From Gammaproteobacteria bacterium (lineage in GTDB: Bacteria; Pseudomonadota; Gammaproteobacteria; Enterobacterales; Alteromonadaceae), in contig JAHKAA010000020.1 of the NCBI GenBank assembly GCA_018825965.1, positions 1 to 64,000 of the forward strand: a DNA stretch of 64,000 nucleotides, given 5' to 3'. Below, in pieces: positions 18,628 to 28,586 of this stretch. The stretch's first letter is position 1. Each line of letters opens with the position of its first letter. Both the position numbers and the translations under genes were made by a program. Below the pieces are notes generated by a model. The model ran no database searches, had not been told where the DNA came from, and worked only from the letters and a program-made list of their open reading frames with translations.

Positions 18628-20502
18628 GTGGATCTGATTTTAGCTTTTGAGCTGATGATGTTAGTCACCAGTGCTTGTGCTGCGTTGATGTCGGGTTGGT
18701 TATGGTGGCATTCGCGTTATCAGCGCACGCTGGCAGGCCTGGCTGGTTTTGGTGCCATGATGGCGCTCTGGTGTCTGGGTCATATTTTTGTATTACATAA
18801 TGAGCCGCAGCTTGGCCGCTATTTATTATTGGCCAATCCCTTGATGCCGACCTTTTTCCTGCATTTTGCGTTGCGTTTTGTGGAGCAGGATCAGGTAAAA
18901 GCGCCCTGGCTGAGTTGGGCACGCCGCCATATTGGCTGGTTGTATTTTCTGACTGCTCTGGTGGTTCTGCTGAGCTGGAGCCTTGATGCCGGTGATGTGC
19001 TGCACAGTGCTGCTTTGGGCCAGGTTTTTGTTTTTCATTCTTATGGTTTTTTAAATCTGCTCTACACAGTGGTTTTGGGAGTATTAGCTCATGCCGTCTT
19101 GTGGTACGGCTGGCGTTATCATCAGGGCAATAAAAAGCGTTCTATAGTAGCGATGTTTTTGGCCGGCGGCTGGGGCTTATTGCTGGCGACCCCTGTGGTT
19201 TTCCCTTCTTTTGGGCTGGACTGGTTTCCTTATCCTATGTTGTTGCTGCCCAGCTATCCTGTGTTACTGGTGTATGGCGTAGTGCGTTATCAGATGCTGG
19301 CGGTGAATGCCCTGGCCAACAGAGCCTTGCTTTGGCTGGTAATGTCCTTGTTATTGCTGTTGTTGATGGCGCTGGTCAGCTCGATTTTTGGCCAGTTGGG
19401 CATGCAGGCACTGGCGAATGTACCAGGCTGGCAGTTGTGGTTGTATTCCAGTCTGGTGTTGTTGTTAACAGCAGCTTGTTACCGGCCTGTGGCTAAACTG
19501 GCTGAACGCTTAATTTACCCTGGTGCCATTTTAGATCAGTTGTTGATCAGCACCTGGCGGCAGCAATTGGGGCAATGTCAGAACTGGACCCAATTGAGTC
19601 AAACCGCAGCTGAGTTGTTGTCGCACACCCTGACGCAAAAGGTGCAGGTGGAATTAGCCTCGGCCGTTGCAGGTGACCAAAGTCAGCTGAAACTGCGTTG
19701 TTACCTGCAGCAAGGCCAATGGCAAGTGCAGTTGGTGGGCTGGGATGATATGACGCCCGGCATACGTTTAATGGCCGAAGTCTTTGGTTCTTTGCTTGGC
19801 AGCAGCTGTGAGTTACTGGCGCAGTCGTTGCAACTGGCTGAAGCTGAAAAACAACAGTTGTCGCAACAACATCTGGTGGAAATGGGCGCTTTGGCTGCTT
19901 CTATGGCGCATGAGTTGCGTAACCCGCTGAATATTATTTCAATGGCATCCGCCGGTGTGGACGCAGAACTGCGGGGTCATATTCAGCAGCAACTGAAAAG
20001 AGCCGACCGGCTGATTTCCGATATGCTGGTGTACTCAGGCCGGTTGCAACTGCAATACAGTCAGATTGAACTGGAACCTTTGCTGCAAAGCTTGTTGCAG
20101 CAGTTTGACTGGCAACAGGTACAACTGCAACTTCAGGTACCAGCTGGCTTGATGCTACGGGCTGACCAGCACAGAGTGCAGCAGGTGTTTTTAAATTTAT
20201 TCGATAATGCCAATGCTTTTTTACGTAATCAGGCCAATGCGTCTTTACTGATTGAAGTGACACAGACCAGCGGGCAAATTCAGCTAAGAGTGCATAACAA
20301 TGGCCCGGCTTTGGATTCCAGTTTAACCACTGAATTGTTATTCCGGCCTTTTATCAGCAAACGTAGCGGTGGCAGTGGTTTAGGTTTAGCCATAGTGAAA
20401 CGTATTATGGACGCCCATCAGGGTCAGATCAGTTTCCGCACTGATTTGGGCTGGCCCGTCAGTTTTGAACTTCTGTTTCCCAAGGATACTCCTTATGTTT
20501 AG
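18628..20502 (+). CDS. Membrane sensor histidine kinase with 7TM N-terminal region
   Basis: A 624-residue kinase. The first 230 residues contain about seven hydrophobic helices resembling the HisKA_7TM region. A further helix pair follows near residues 235-290, then a poorly conserved linker. The H-box is MAHELRNPLNIIS (phosphoacceptor His), the N-box VFLNLFDNANAFL and the G-box GGSGLGLAIV. The start is a GTG at 18628; ATGs at 18655/18658 are less likely because they would cut the first helix. It overlaps the response regulator gene by 8 bases, so it should phosphorylate that protein. Transcribed divergently from the cio operon. Confidence 0.9.
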   Translation: MDLILAFELMMLVTSACAALMSGWLWWHSRYQRTLAGLAGFGAMMALWCLGHIFVLHNEPQLGRYLLLANPLMPTFFLHFALRFVEQDQVKAPWLSWARRHIGWLYFLTALVVLLSWSLDAGDVLHSAALGQVFVFHSYGFLNLLYTVVLGVLAHAVLWYGWRYHQGNKKRSIVAMFLAGGWGLLLATPVVFPSFGLDWFPYPMLLLPSYPVLLVYGVVRYQMLAVNALANRALLWLVMSLLLLLLMALVSSIFGQLGMQALANVPGWQLWLYSSLVLLLTAACYRPVAKLAERLIYPGAILDQLLISTWRQQLGQCQNWTQLSQTAAELLSHTLTQKVQVELASAVAGDQSQLKLRCYLQQGQWQVQLVGWDDMTPGIRLMAEVFGSLLGSSCELLAQSLQLAEAEKQQLSQQHLVEMGALAASMAHELRNPLNIISMASAGVDAELRGHIQQQLKRADRLISDMLVYSGRLQLQYSQIELEPLLQSLLQQFDWQQVQLQLQVPAGLMLRADQHRVQQVFLNLFDNANAFLRNQANASLLIEVTQTSGQIQLRVHNNGPALDSSLTTELLFRPFISKRSGGSGLGLAIVKRIMDAHQGQISFRTDLGWPVSFELLFPKDTPYV

Positions 20503-21898
20503 CGCACTAACGCCTGCACAGGCGCGCATTTTAATTGTCGATGATGAACCGGCCTTTCGTTTATTAGCCGAGCGTTTTTTACAGCAACAAGGTTATCAGG
20601 TGGCAGGCGCTGCCAGTCTGGAAGAAACCCGTACTAAATTGCAGCAGTTTGATGCTGACTTAATTTTATTGGATCTGGCGTTACCACCGCAGTTTGACCC
20701 TGCTCATACGCTGGCTGCTGTGCCTGAATTCTCCGGCAGGCCTGTGATTATTTTAACGGGTCATGCCGAGCGGGAACTGGCGTTGCAGGCAATAGCTCAG
20801 GGCGCGTGGGACTTTATTGCCAAGCCTATAGATCCGGAATTATTGGCTGTAGTGGTGAAACGCGCCATTACTAAACATCAGCTGGAAAAAGAGCTGAGTC
20901 AGTTAAAACAAGGTTTACAGCAACATAGTTTTTTGCCGAAGTTAGCTGGCCATTCGCGGCATATGGAAACAGTTCGTACCTTAGTGCAACGTATAGCTCC
21001 CACTGAAGTGCGGGTGCTGGTGACAGGGCCTTCAGGGACGGGAAAAGAAGTGATTTCACGGGCTTTGCATGAGCTAAGTCCACGCGCTGGCAAAGCTTTT
21101 GTCTCAGTACACTGCGGCGCTATTCCGGCTGAACTGCTGGAAAGTGAGCTATTTGGTTATGTTAAAGGCGCTTTTACCGGTGCAGACAAAGACAGACAAG
21201 GTTTATTAAAACTGGCGGATGGCGGCACTTTGTTTCTGGATGAAATTGGTGAAATGCCTTTGGCCATGCAGGTGAAACTACTGAGGGTGTTGCAGGAAGG
21301 TACTTTTTATCCTGTGGGTGGGCGTGAGCAGCAAAAAATTGATATTCGTTTAGTGTCGGCCACTAATGCTAATCTGCCGGATTTAGTCAAACAAGGTAAG
21401 TTTCGTGAAGATCTGTATTACCGCATTAAAGGCGTCACTATAGAAACAGTGGCTTTGGATGAACGGCGGGAAGATATTCCTTTGCTGATCCAGTTTTTTC
21501 TGGAGCAACTAAGCCAACAGTATGGCCAGAAGCTGCAACTGGAATCAGCTGCTATCAGCTGGTTTTTGCAAAAACGCTGGCCAGGTAATGTACGTGAATT
21601 AAAAAATACGCTGGAAAGTGTCGCCGCTATAGCTCAACAAGGGGTGATCCGGGTTGCAGATATTCAGCTGCTGCATTTGGAGCATCAAAGCACGGCAACA
21701 GAAAGCGGACTCTTGCCAGGCGCTGATTTAAGTAGTCTGGATGAACAGGTCAAAGCGCTGGAGATCCGTTTAATTCAGCAGGCTATGGCCCAACATAAAG
21801 GAAATAAGAGCCAGGCGTCTCGTGTTTTAGGCATTTCGCGGCAGGGTTTACTGAAAAAAATTGAGCGTTATGGCCTGACAGATTTGGGTGATGACTAA
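20495..21898 (+). CDS. Sigma54-dependent response regulator (NtrC family)
   Basis: A protein of about 467 residues with three domains. The N-terminal receiver has [10 protein letters not shown], the phosphoacceptor LILLDLA and the conserved Lys in AKPID. The AAA+ domain has the Walker A motif GPSGTGKE, the sigma54 contact GAFTGA and [10 protein letters not shown]. The C-terminal Fis-type helix-turn-helix is [20 protein letters not shown]. The start at 20495 is set by AAGGA nine bases upstream; a start at 20465 lies within the kinase gene. It should activate sigma54 promoters when phosphorylated by the kinase. Confidence 0.94.
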   Translation: MFSALTPAQARILIVDDEPAFRLLAERFLQQQGYQVAGAASLEETRTKLQQFDADLILLDLALPPQFDPAHTLAAVPEFSGRPVIILTGHAERELALQAIAQGAWDFIAKPIDPELLAVVVKRAITKHQLEKELSQLKQGLQQHSFLPKLAGHSRHMETVRTLVQRIAPTEVRVLVTGPSGTGKEVISRALHELSPRAGKAFVSVHCGAIPAELLESELFGYVKGAFTGADKDRQGLLKLADGGTLFLDEIGEMPLAMQVKLLRVLQEGTFYPVGGREQQKIDIRLVSATNANLPDLVKQGKFREDLYYRIKGVTIETVALDERREDIPLLIQFFLEQLSQQYGQKLQLESAAISWFLQKRWPGNVRELKNTLESVAAIAQQGVIRVADIQLLHLEHQSTATESGLLPGADLSSLDEQVKALEIRLIQQAMAQHKGNKSQASRVLGISRQGLLKKIERYGLTDLGDD

Positions 21899-21940
21899 TC
21901 CAACCTATACTCAGGTAGTTAGCCAAAAGGAGTGCCAGCT

Positions 21941-22330
21941 ATGACCCATTTTAGTGCCCATGGCAAATTCAGTGTTACACCCCATGATGAAGTGCTGTTA
22001 TGCGAAATTCAGGGGGCCTGGAATAAAGAAGGTTCAGAGCTGCTGATAGCGGAATTGAAATCCCTGGTTCAGGGTTTTTCCGGTAAAAAATGGGCCCGTG
22101 TGATGAATATGCAAAGCTGGGAACTGTCGACCCCGGATGCGATCAGTCTGATGACTGATTTCAGTGCATGGGAAGACCAACACGGCTGCGTACTGCGCTG
22201 CTATATTGGCCTAAACCCTATACAGCAGCAACTGCTGGAAATGAAATACCAGCACTCCCACAAGCCACAACATTTTAGCCACACAGGCACAGCCCTGACT
22301 TACGCTAAACAATTTTTACAACGGCTCTGA
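21941..22330 (+). CDS. STAS-like small protein of unknown function
   Basis: A protein of about 129 residues. AAGGAG sits nine bases before the ATG at 21941. The pattern, a short strand pair (VLLCEIQGAWNKEG), helix, then ARVMNMQSWE, resembles STAS-like or SpoIIAA-like folds seen in hypothetical proteins of this group, but the match is by pattern only. It follows the response regulator by 42 bases and could be co-transcribed. Its 3' end overlaps the convergent YkgJ-type gene by 15 bases. Confidence 0.65.
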   Translation: MTHFSAHGKFSVTPHDEVLLCEIQGAWNKEGSELLIAELKSLVQGFSGKKWARVMNMQSWELSTPDAISLMTDFSAWEDQHGCVLRCYIGLNPIQQQLLEMKYQHSHKPQHFSHTGTALTYAKQFLQRL

Positions 22331-22918
22331 AAAACCAGACATGTCGGCATACCAGGCTTTGGTCAGCACTTTTTCCAGTGCTGCTGCGGCCGCATCTTTA
22401 ATTGGCATATTCTGTTTACTGAGTTCGTAATCCAGCTGAGCAATTTGGGCTTTGTGGTTCATCATCATAGGTGGAACTTCAATCGTCAGACTGAGTTCTG
22501 CTGCCACCACAGCTGCTGGTTCATCTGCACGTATCACTTTGCAAATCGACAGTAAGACTTCGCCCTGACGGCCACGGTAACCTGCTGCACCAAACATACG
22601 GCATACAGCAGGTCTGTAAGCATAAATACTACAGTGACCGCTTTTACGATCTGCTGATGAGGGCTGATAAAAAAAACAGCTCTCCTGCTCGTATTGTTGT
22701 ATGGCTGCGAGGGTGCTTTCTGCTGTGCCTTGTTCATGCAGGTGCAGTGCTAAAGGCAACATTTCAAGCACTGAAGCTTCAATGCCCGGATGCAGACAAC
22801 ATTCACCACAGCCAGTGCGGCAAAACAGCTTACGATCGTTCTGGTAACCACTGTAAGTTTTAGCAATTTCGTCGTTGAGGATCATTAACTCAGAAGTGAC
22901 TGCAAGCAGCTGCTGCAT
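22316..22918 (-). CDS. YkgJ-family cysteine cluster protein
   Basis: A 200-residue cytoplasmic protein with the family's clustered cysteines: FCRTGCGECCLHPG near residue 35, GHCSIYAYRPAVCRMFG near residue 110 and a later SICK. These are thought to bind zinc or an iron-sulfur centre. The start at 22918 has GGAG six bases upstream; the longer frame to 22993 adds 25 residues without family features. Function unknown. Confidence 0.82.
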   Translation of the reverse strand: MQQLLAVTSELMILNDEIAKTYSGYQNDRKLFCRTGCGECCLHPGIEASVLEMLPLALHLHEQGTAESTLAAIQQYEQESCFFYQPSSADRKSGHCSIYAYRPAVCRMFGAAGYRGRQGEVLLSICKVIRADEPAAVVAAELSLTIEVPPMMMNHKAQIAQLDYELSKQNMPIKDAAAAALEKVLTKAWYADMSGFSEPL

Positions 22919-23045
22919 AGGTTCTCCGAACAAACAGCAAAACCCCGGATGGGGCGGGGCGCTATTGTAATGACAGCAGATCCTACTCAGCAATAGGGCG
23001 CAAAAAATATACTTTGGCTGCTGAACATCGGGATAGTTACTGGTT

Positions 23046-25928
23046 TTATTCCTGTTGATATAAGGGGCGGGGTTTGGCTATGCCGTAGCCTTGAGCGAAG
23101 TCTATTCCCATCTCTGTCAGCTTGTGACAAATCTCCATGTTTTCAACATATTCGGCAACGGTTTGGATCTTCATAGCTCTGGCTATATCGTGAATCGACT
23201 GCACTATGGCGCAATCAAATGGGTCGATCAGCAAATCGCGGACAAAGCTGCCGTCAATTTTGACAAAGTCGACGGGGAAGTTTTTCAGATAACCATAAGA
23301 GGAAAAACCACTGCCAAAGTCGTCTAACGCAAACTTACAGCCTAAAGTGCGGAAATGGGAGATAAAATCCAGCGTCTGATGCACATTTAAAATCGCCATA
23401 CTTTCAGTGATTTCAAAACAGACCCTGGCAAAAGGGATCCGGTATTCACGAAACAACGAGGCGACATAAGCTTTAAACAAGGGGTCTGTTAATGAAGCGC
23501 CGGATAAATTGATATTGGCTAAACCCAGTTCTGCCAGATGAGCAGGTTGTTGCGCCAGCCAGCGGAAATAGTTACGGATCACCCAACGGTCGATTTGTGG
23601 CATCAGGCCGTAACGTTCTGCCGAGCTTAAGAAATTTCCTGGTGCTATCAGCCCCTGATCCGGTAAAGATAAACGCAATAACAGCTCGTAATGCAAGCCC
23701 TGCTGAGTCTGCTGAATTGCAGCTATAGGCTGCATAAAAAGCACAAAATTATCTTGCTCCAGTGCTTGTCGTAAGGTTTTTAACCACTGAATTTCAGATT
23801 GATGCCGTTGCAGCTCTTCGTCATTGGCATTAAACATATGAATACGGTTGCGGCCTTTTTCTTTGGCCACAAAACAGGCGGAATCTGCTTGCTTTAACCA
23901 ATGTTCAGTACTTTTATTGCCGTCTGAATTTTCTGCCAGACCAATGCTGACACTGATGTTGAACACGCTGTCCTGCCAGATAAAACGGAATTCTTTTACT
24001 GTGTCCAGCAACTGACGGGCAATGGCAAAAGCCTCATTGCTGGTTAAATGTGGCAGCAGCACTACAAATTCGTCACTTTCCAGCCGGGCCAAAATACCTC
24101 TGTTATCCAGTACTCTTTGCATTTGATTACTGATTTGGCATAACAGGGCGTCACCTGCTCTGTGGTCGCAGGTGGTATTGATCAGTTTAAATTGATCTAT
24201 GTCCAGATAAAGCAAAGTGGCTTTATGCTCAGAGCGCAACGTCAGTTCCAGTTGCTCTATAAAATAATGCCGGTTGTACAAAGAGGTCAGCGGATCGTGA
24301 GTGGCCAGATAAGCCAGTTGTTCAGTATTTTGTTTATGGGCTGTGATATCGACTATAGAGCCATGTACATAAGCACTTTGGACGCCATCTCCTTCTGCCA
24401 ACCTGGCTGACATCAAAGCCCAGAACGCCGAACCGTCGGAGCGTAAACCTCTGATTTCAAAGTTTTTATTGTCACCCAGTTGCAGTTGTTTCAGCATCTG
24501 CGCTCTGTCTTCCGGATTGGCGTAATAACGCGCCATACTGGATTTTGCGACATCCTGCTGCATTTGCTGCAAATTTTGATAACCCAGCATAGTCAGCAAT
24601 GCCTGATTAGCGGTAATTAACTGGCCCTGCAAAGTGCTGGTAAACATACCTTCAACAGCGTTGTGATAAATATCGTAATACTGCTGCAAATGTGCATTCG
24701 CCAGGCGCTGATGATCCTGACTTTGTTGCTGAGTACCTTTGATATTTTGCAGCAAGCTAAAGTTCATCAGTGCCATGCTGCCCATCACAGCCATCAGCAA
24801 CAGATAATGCCAGGCCTGAGCTGTGGGTAAATAACCAATTTGAGACAAAGCCAGTACGACTATGCAACCAAAGAAAAATGCCCAGCCTAAGGCAAAGGTT
24901 TTGGCGGTACGGTCGCCTTTAATAGCGTGCATCAAGGCAAACAGGGTGTTTACACCTAAACATAATGCAGTGACCACCAATAAGCCCCAGAAGCGCAATT
25001 GGTTATTGGCATAGAGTGGACTAAAGAGTAATAACAAGGCACTGATTAAGCATAAATAAAAACCAAAACGCCCCAGTATTCCACCTTGTTGTTTACGGAC
25101 ATGCCAGCTGAACAGCGTCAGGCAAGTGTAAGTTGCTCCGGCTGCCACATACAAAATAGCCTGATTAATTTCCGGATAGTCGGGCCAAAGTATCGCAAAA
25201 GCCAGGCCATTTAAAATGGCCAACACCAGAGCACAATTGATAAAAAAGCCTGAATAATACAAATACAGCCGCTGTTGCACTGAAAAAAACAAAAACAGGT
25301 TGTAGGTCGCCATCAGCAATAACACACCACACAACAGGCCATCCAGAATATTTTTATACAGCTGGTCCAGCACAAAATTGTTGTGCTGCCATAAAGTTAA
25401 CTGCACTGGGGCAACTGCCGCATCCTGAACCTTGATAAAGAGATCAAGTTCCTGACCTGGCTCAAAGTTGACTGGAAATGCAAAACTGCGGTAAGCCAGA
25501 GCGCGCTGATAAAAAGGCACCGAAGCCCCTGTGCTGCTTAACAGCTGCAGATCATTTTTTTCTCTGTTGTAGCTGTACACTTGCACCAGGTCGGCCAGAG
25601 GAAAATCATAATGCAGCACAGTCTGAACGGGCGTTTGGCCTTTGTAGTGCAAACGGGTAAATAGCCATAACGCCTGATCGGCACTTTGCAGCGACTTTTT
25701 GTATTCGGTGATCAGACGAAAAGCATGATGGCGCTCGGGGTCAAATATTAGTTCTTCCAGTGGTAAGGCTTTATGGCTTTGCTGAAAATACAGCGCAGGC
25801 CCTAATTCCTGACGGCTAAGCTGTTTATCAAAGTGATTCACCTGAGCATGAAAAGCAAAAACATTGCCGCAGAACATCAGCAGCATCAGCCACCATAGCT
25901 TTAATACATGCTGAAGTTTTGCCGTCAT
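23046..25928 (-). CDS. 7TM-DISM / PAS / GGDEF / EAL signalling protein
   Basis: A 960-residue membrane protein of c-di-GMP signalling. A signal peptide is followed by an extracellular 7TMR-DISMED2-like domain (to about residue 180), a seven-helix DISM region (about 190-390), a PAS domain (about 415-530), GGDEF and EAL. The GGDEF site reads RLESDEF, so the two glycines are replaced and cyclase activity is doubtful. The EAL site reads YELLLR and is followed by FEITES, FALDDFGSGFSSYGYL and VKIDGSFV, so phosphodiesterase activity is likely. It overlaps the preceding 103-aa gene by 4 bases. Confidence 0.92.
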   Translation of the reverse strand: MTAKLQHVLKLWWLMLLMFCGNVFAFHAQVNHFDKQLSRQELGPALYFQQSHKALPLEELIFDPERHHAFRLITEYKKSLQSADQALWLFTRLHYKGQTPVQTVLHYDFPLADLVQVYSYNREKNDLQLLSSTGASVPFYQRALAYRSFAFPVNFEPGQELDLFIKVQDAAVAPVQLTLWQHNNFVLDQLYKNILDGLLCGVLLLMATYNLFLFFSVQQRLYLYYSGFFINCALVLAILNGLAFAILWPDYPEINQAILYVAAGATYTCLTLFSWHVRKQQGGILGRFGFYLCLISALLLLFSPLYANNQLRFWGLLVVTALCLGVNTLFALMHAIKGDRTAKTFALGWAFFFGCIVVLALSQIGYLPTAQAWHYLLLMAVMGSMALMNFSLLQNIKGTQQQSQDHQRLANAHLQQYYDIYHNAVEGMFTSTLQGQLITANQALLTMLGYQNLQQMQQDVAKSSMARYYANPEDRAQMLKQLQLGDNKNFEIRGLRSDGSAFWALMSARLAEGDGVQSAYVHGSIVDITAHKQNTEQLAYLATHDPLTSLYNRHYFIEQLELTLRSEHKATLLYLDIDQFKLINTTCDHRAGDALLCQISNQMQRVLDNRGILARLESDEFVVLLPHLTSNEAFAIARQLLDTVKEFRFIWQDSVFNISVSIGLAENSDGNKSTEHWLKQADSACFVAKEKGRNRIHMFNANDEELQRHQSEIQWLKTLRQALEQDNFVLFMQPIAAIQQTQQGLHYELLLRLSLPDQGLIAPGNFLSSAERYGLMPQIDRWVIRNYFRWLAQQPAHLAELGLANINLSGASLTDPLFKAYVASLFREYRIPFARVCFEITESMAILNVHQTLDFISHFRTLGCKFALDDFGSGFSSYGYLKNFPVDFVKIDGSFVRDLLIDPFDCAIVQSIHDIARAMKIQTVAEYVENMEICHKLTEMGIDFAQGYGIAKPRPLYQQE

Positions 25929-26236
25929 CCGATCCTCAAATTACTGAACTCTTTTGCTAATTCTGACAGTAACATAGCGCTGCCTGCACTGTCAGCCGTC
26001 ACCCAAAAACTTTCGCTATAATCTTCATAACAAAATGTGAAAGTTTCATTAACGAAACTTAAACCTAGTTCTACCCTGTCTGCGCCGTAAGATAAAGTAC
26101 CGATCCGGATTGAGCTTTGTTCAAACCACAGCTTGCACTGCTGTACCTGTTCAAACCGCATTGGCCATAAAGGAGTCAGCAACAGCTGTTTTTGTTCGAT
26201 TTGCACTATAAAACTGTTGGTCAGGTTTTTATTCAT
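25925..26236 (-). CDS. Small protein of unknown function upstream of the GGDEF/EAL gene
   Basis: A 103-residue soluble protein with alternating strands (QKQLLLTPLWPMRFEQVQQC, VNETFTFCYEDYSESF), possibly a small beta-barrel. The start at 26236 has GGAAG five bases before it. It overlaps the next gene by ATGA, so it is probably co-translated with the c-di-GMP enzyme and may be functionally linked. A longer frame to 26302 lies inside selO and is not preferred. Family not recognised. Confidence 0.6.
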   Translation of the reverse strand: MNKNLTNSFIVQIEQKQLLLTPLWPMRFEQVQQCKLWFEQSSIRIGTLSYGADRVELGLSFVNETFTFCYEDYSESFWVTADSAGSAMLLSELAKEFSNLRIG

Positions 26237-26246
26237 AAAGCTTCCG

Positions 26247-27695
26247 TTAACTGCTGCAGGAGATATCCATGCCTTTACCCCAATCCGGTGGCGGAGCTGC
26301 AAAAGCTTCTTTACCAGCCTGTAGCTGATAGGGGTTTTGTAACAGCTGCATCAGTTCATGCAAAGGCGCTGTATCCCCTTGTTCTGCCGCGCTAATCACT
26401 TGTTGAGCTAAGTAGTTTCTCAATATATACAAAGGGTTGATGCTGTTCATCTGGCTTTTACGTTCAATGGCTGAAGCGGGTTCCAATGCCAGACGAGCGC
26501 GATACAATTCAGCCCATTGATCAAAAGCGGCGACATCCAGCATATGATCACGAACAGAAGAACCTGTTGCATCATCCGTAAAATCAGCCAGACGGCGGAA
26601 ACTTAAACTGTAGTCCTGCTGCTGTTGCTGCAATAACGCCAGCCATTGGCCTACTAAGGCTCTGTCTGCGGGTTGTTGTGTGCTAAGACCCAGCTTTTTG
26701 CCCATCAATGTCATGTAATGGTTCACCAGAGCCGGCTCATACAAACCAAGCGCAGAGCGTAAGTCTTCGACTTCTATTAAAGGGGATAACGCATGAGCCA
26801 GCGCGTTGAGGTTCCACAAACCTATACCAGGTTGTTCATCAAAGGCATAACGGCCGCTGTGATCCGAATGGTTGCAGATATAACCCGGCTGATAATCATC
26901 TAAAAATGCATAAGGGCCATAATCAAAACTCAGGCCTAAAATTGACATATTGTCTGTGTTCATCACGCCATGGTTAAAACCCACTGCTTGCCACTGACTA
27001 ATCAACTCAGCTGTACGCACTACCACTTGTTGCAACATAGCCAAAGCAGGATTTTCGGTATTCAGGCAGTCGGGGAAATGCTGCTGCACTGTAAAATCGA
27101 CCAGCCGCTGCAACTGGTTTTTATCGCCAGTGTAAAAGCAGTGTTCAAAATGGCCAAAACGTATATGGCTTGGGCAAAGCCGTATCACCATAGCGCCTTG
27201 TTCTATAGTTTCACGTTGCACAGGCTCGGAGCTTCCGACCAGACTTAAAGCTCTGCTCGTCGGAATACCTAAATGATGCATAGCTTCGGAGGCTAAAAAC
27301 TCACGGATGCTGGAGCGTAATACAGCTCGGCCATCACCAAAACGTGAATACGGGGTGCGGCCAGCGCCTTTTAAATGTAAATCGTAACGCAGGCCATCGC
27401 TGCCCTGGATATCACCCAGCAGCAAACCCCGGCCATCGCCTAATTCCGGATTGTAGTGACCAAACTGGTGCCCTGCGTATTTTTGCGCCACAGGGGTGCT
27501 GCCGGCAAACAGCTTTTTGCCACTTAAATAGTCAGCGGCATCTGTTTGGCTAAAAAAGGCTGTGGGAAGTTGCAACAAAGCTGCTGTATCAGAGCTAAAA
27601 GCCAGAAGTCTGGGCTCTGCAAAAGGCGTCACTGCAACAGCGCTGACTAAATCAGGCAAATGCGTGGCATAAGTGGAACTTAAAATAAGTGACAT
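26247..27695 (-). CDS. selO: Protein adenylyltransferase SelO (YdiU/UPF0061)
   Basis: A 482-residue pseudokinase-fold AMP transferase that AMPylates protein hydroxyls and is linked to redox stress. Diagnostic stretches are YAGHQFGHYNPELGDGRGLL, DLHLKGAGRTPYSRFGDGRA and NTDNMSILG. It ends PPPDWGKGMDISCSS; the cysteine third from the end is the position of selenocysteine in eukaryotic SelO. Start chosen at the second Met (27695); 27707 is an alternative. Normal length. Confidence 0.93.
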   Translation of the reverse strand: MSLILSSTYATHLPDLVSAVAVTPFAEPRLLAFSSDTAALLQLPTAFFSQTDAADYLSGKKLFAGSTPVAQKYAGHQFGHYNPELGDGRGLLLGDIQGSDGLRYDLHLKGAGRTPYSRFGDGRAVLRSSIREFLASEAMHHLGIPTSRALSLVGSSEPVQRETIEQGAMVIRLCPSHIRFGHFEHCFYTGDKNQLQRLVDFTVQQHFPDCLNTENPALAMLQQVVVRTAELISQWQAVGFNHGVMNTDNMSILGLSFDYGPYAFLDDYQPGYICNHSDHSGRYAFDEQPGIGLWNLNALAHALSPLIEVEDLRSALGLYEPALVNHYMTLMGKKLGLSTQQPADRALVGQWLALLQQQQQDYSLSFRRLADFTDDATGSSVRDHMLDVAAFDQWAELYRARLALEPASAIERKSQMNSINPLYILRNYLAQQVISAAEQGDTAPLHELMQLLQNPYQLQAGKEAFAAPPPDWGKGMDISCSS

Positions 27696-27884
27696 AACCA
27701 ATCCCAAAACTGCGATGGCCTATTGTGGTTGCTGTATCTGCTGAGCTCAAGCGCTTTCTGGTTTGTTGGCGGCCCTTTGCATGTATTTTGCACTCTGACT
27801 TGTATAAACAAGTGCTTAGGTCTTTAATGGACAAAAGATCTAAAAAAATAAACCCAAAGTCCATATTCAGGGAGAATAACAATA

Positions 27885-28193
27885 ATGCGATTTATGCCGT
27901 TGATAGTATTAGTTTTAATCGGCTTGTCTGCACCAGCTATGGCGCAAGATGCAGCTGTAGGAAAAACCAAAGCTGCGGTTTGTGCTGCTTGCCATGGTGC
28001 AGAAGGGGTGTCTGTGATTCCGGATTACCCGAACTTAGCAGGGCAAAAAGTGAAGTATCTGGAAAGCTCCATCAAAGCCTACCGTGATGGCCAGCGTAAA
28101 CATGCGGTGATGTCACCTATGGCTGCAGGTTTGTCTGATGCAGATATTCTGGATTTAGCCGCTTATTTTGCGGCTTTGCCTGCAAAGAAATAG
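27885..28193 (+). CDS. Periplasmic c-type cytochrome (class I, single haem)
   Basis: A 102-residue protein with a signal peptide ending APAMA-QDA and one haem motif, CAACH. The axial methionine is probably in the [16 protein letters not shown] segment. It resembles half of a cytochrome c4 or a c5/c553-type carrier. It would shuttle electrons in the periplasm, though no oxidase or reductase adjoins. GGGAG precedes the ATG. Confidence 0.9.
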   Translation: MRFMPLIVLVLIGLSAPAMAQDAAVGKTKAAVCAACHGAEGVSVIPDYPNLAGQKVKYLESSIKAYRDGQRKHAVMSPMAAGLSDADILDLAAYFAALPAKK

Positions 28194-28209
28194 GGATAGG
28201 TAACAGCAC

Positions 28210-28229
28210 GGCTGTCGCAACTGACAGCC
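28210..28229. terminator. Hairpin between convergent genes
   Basis: GGCTGTC (28210-28216) and GACAGCC (28223-28229) enclose a six-base loop between the cytochrome c and lipoprotein genes. The T-run after it is poor, so its strength is uncertain. Confidence 0.5.
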
Positions 28230-28246
28230 TGATGCAAAAATCAGTT

Positions 28247-28498
28247 TTAATTTGATGGATCTTCTGAGGAAACCAGCCACTGCAAACCCACATTTAAAAC
28301 GCCGTTTATCACATCTGGCAGCAAAGAAGAATCTGGCTTTTGGTGTAGCTGTTCTGCTTGTTTTTCTCTTTCCTCAGCGCTATTTGTAGCACCATCCAGA
28401 AAAGCCTGGGCGGCCTGATGTTTATCGTAGCTACTGCATCCAGTCATTAAAGCTGCACTTGCCAGAATAACAACAAAACCAAATCCATGTTTTTGCAT
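28247..28498 (-). CDS. Small lipoprotein of unknown function
   Basis: An 83-residue protein with a lipoprotein signal peptide ending LMTGC-SS, so it should be lipid-anchored. The mature part is helical and charged (NSAEEREKQAEQLHQ) and ends in a hydrophobic VLNVGLQWLV region. AGGAG precedes the ATG. Family not recognised. Confidence 0.7.
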   Translation of the reverse strand: MQKHGFGFVVILASAALMTGCSSYDKHQAAQAFLDGATNSAEEREKQAEQLHQKPDSSLLPDVINGVLNVGLQWLVSSEDPSN

Positions 28499-28586
28499 AA
28501 GCTTCTCCTTTGCTTTTTGGTGATGGGTCTAACGCTGTAATTTGGGCGACAGGTTAATCTGAACGCTTTTTTGTGTCAATTTAACG

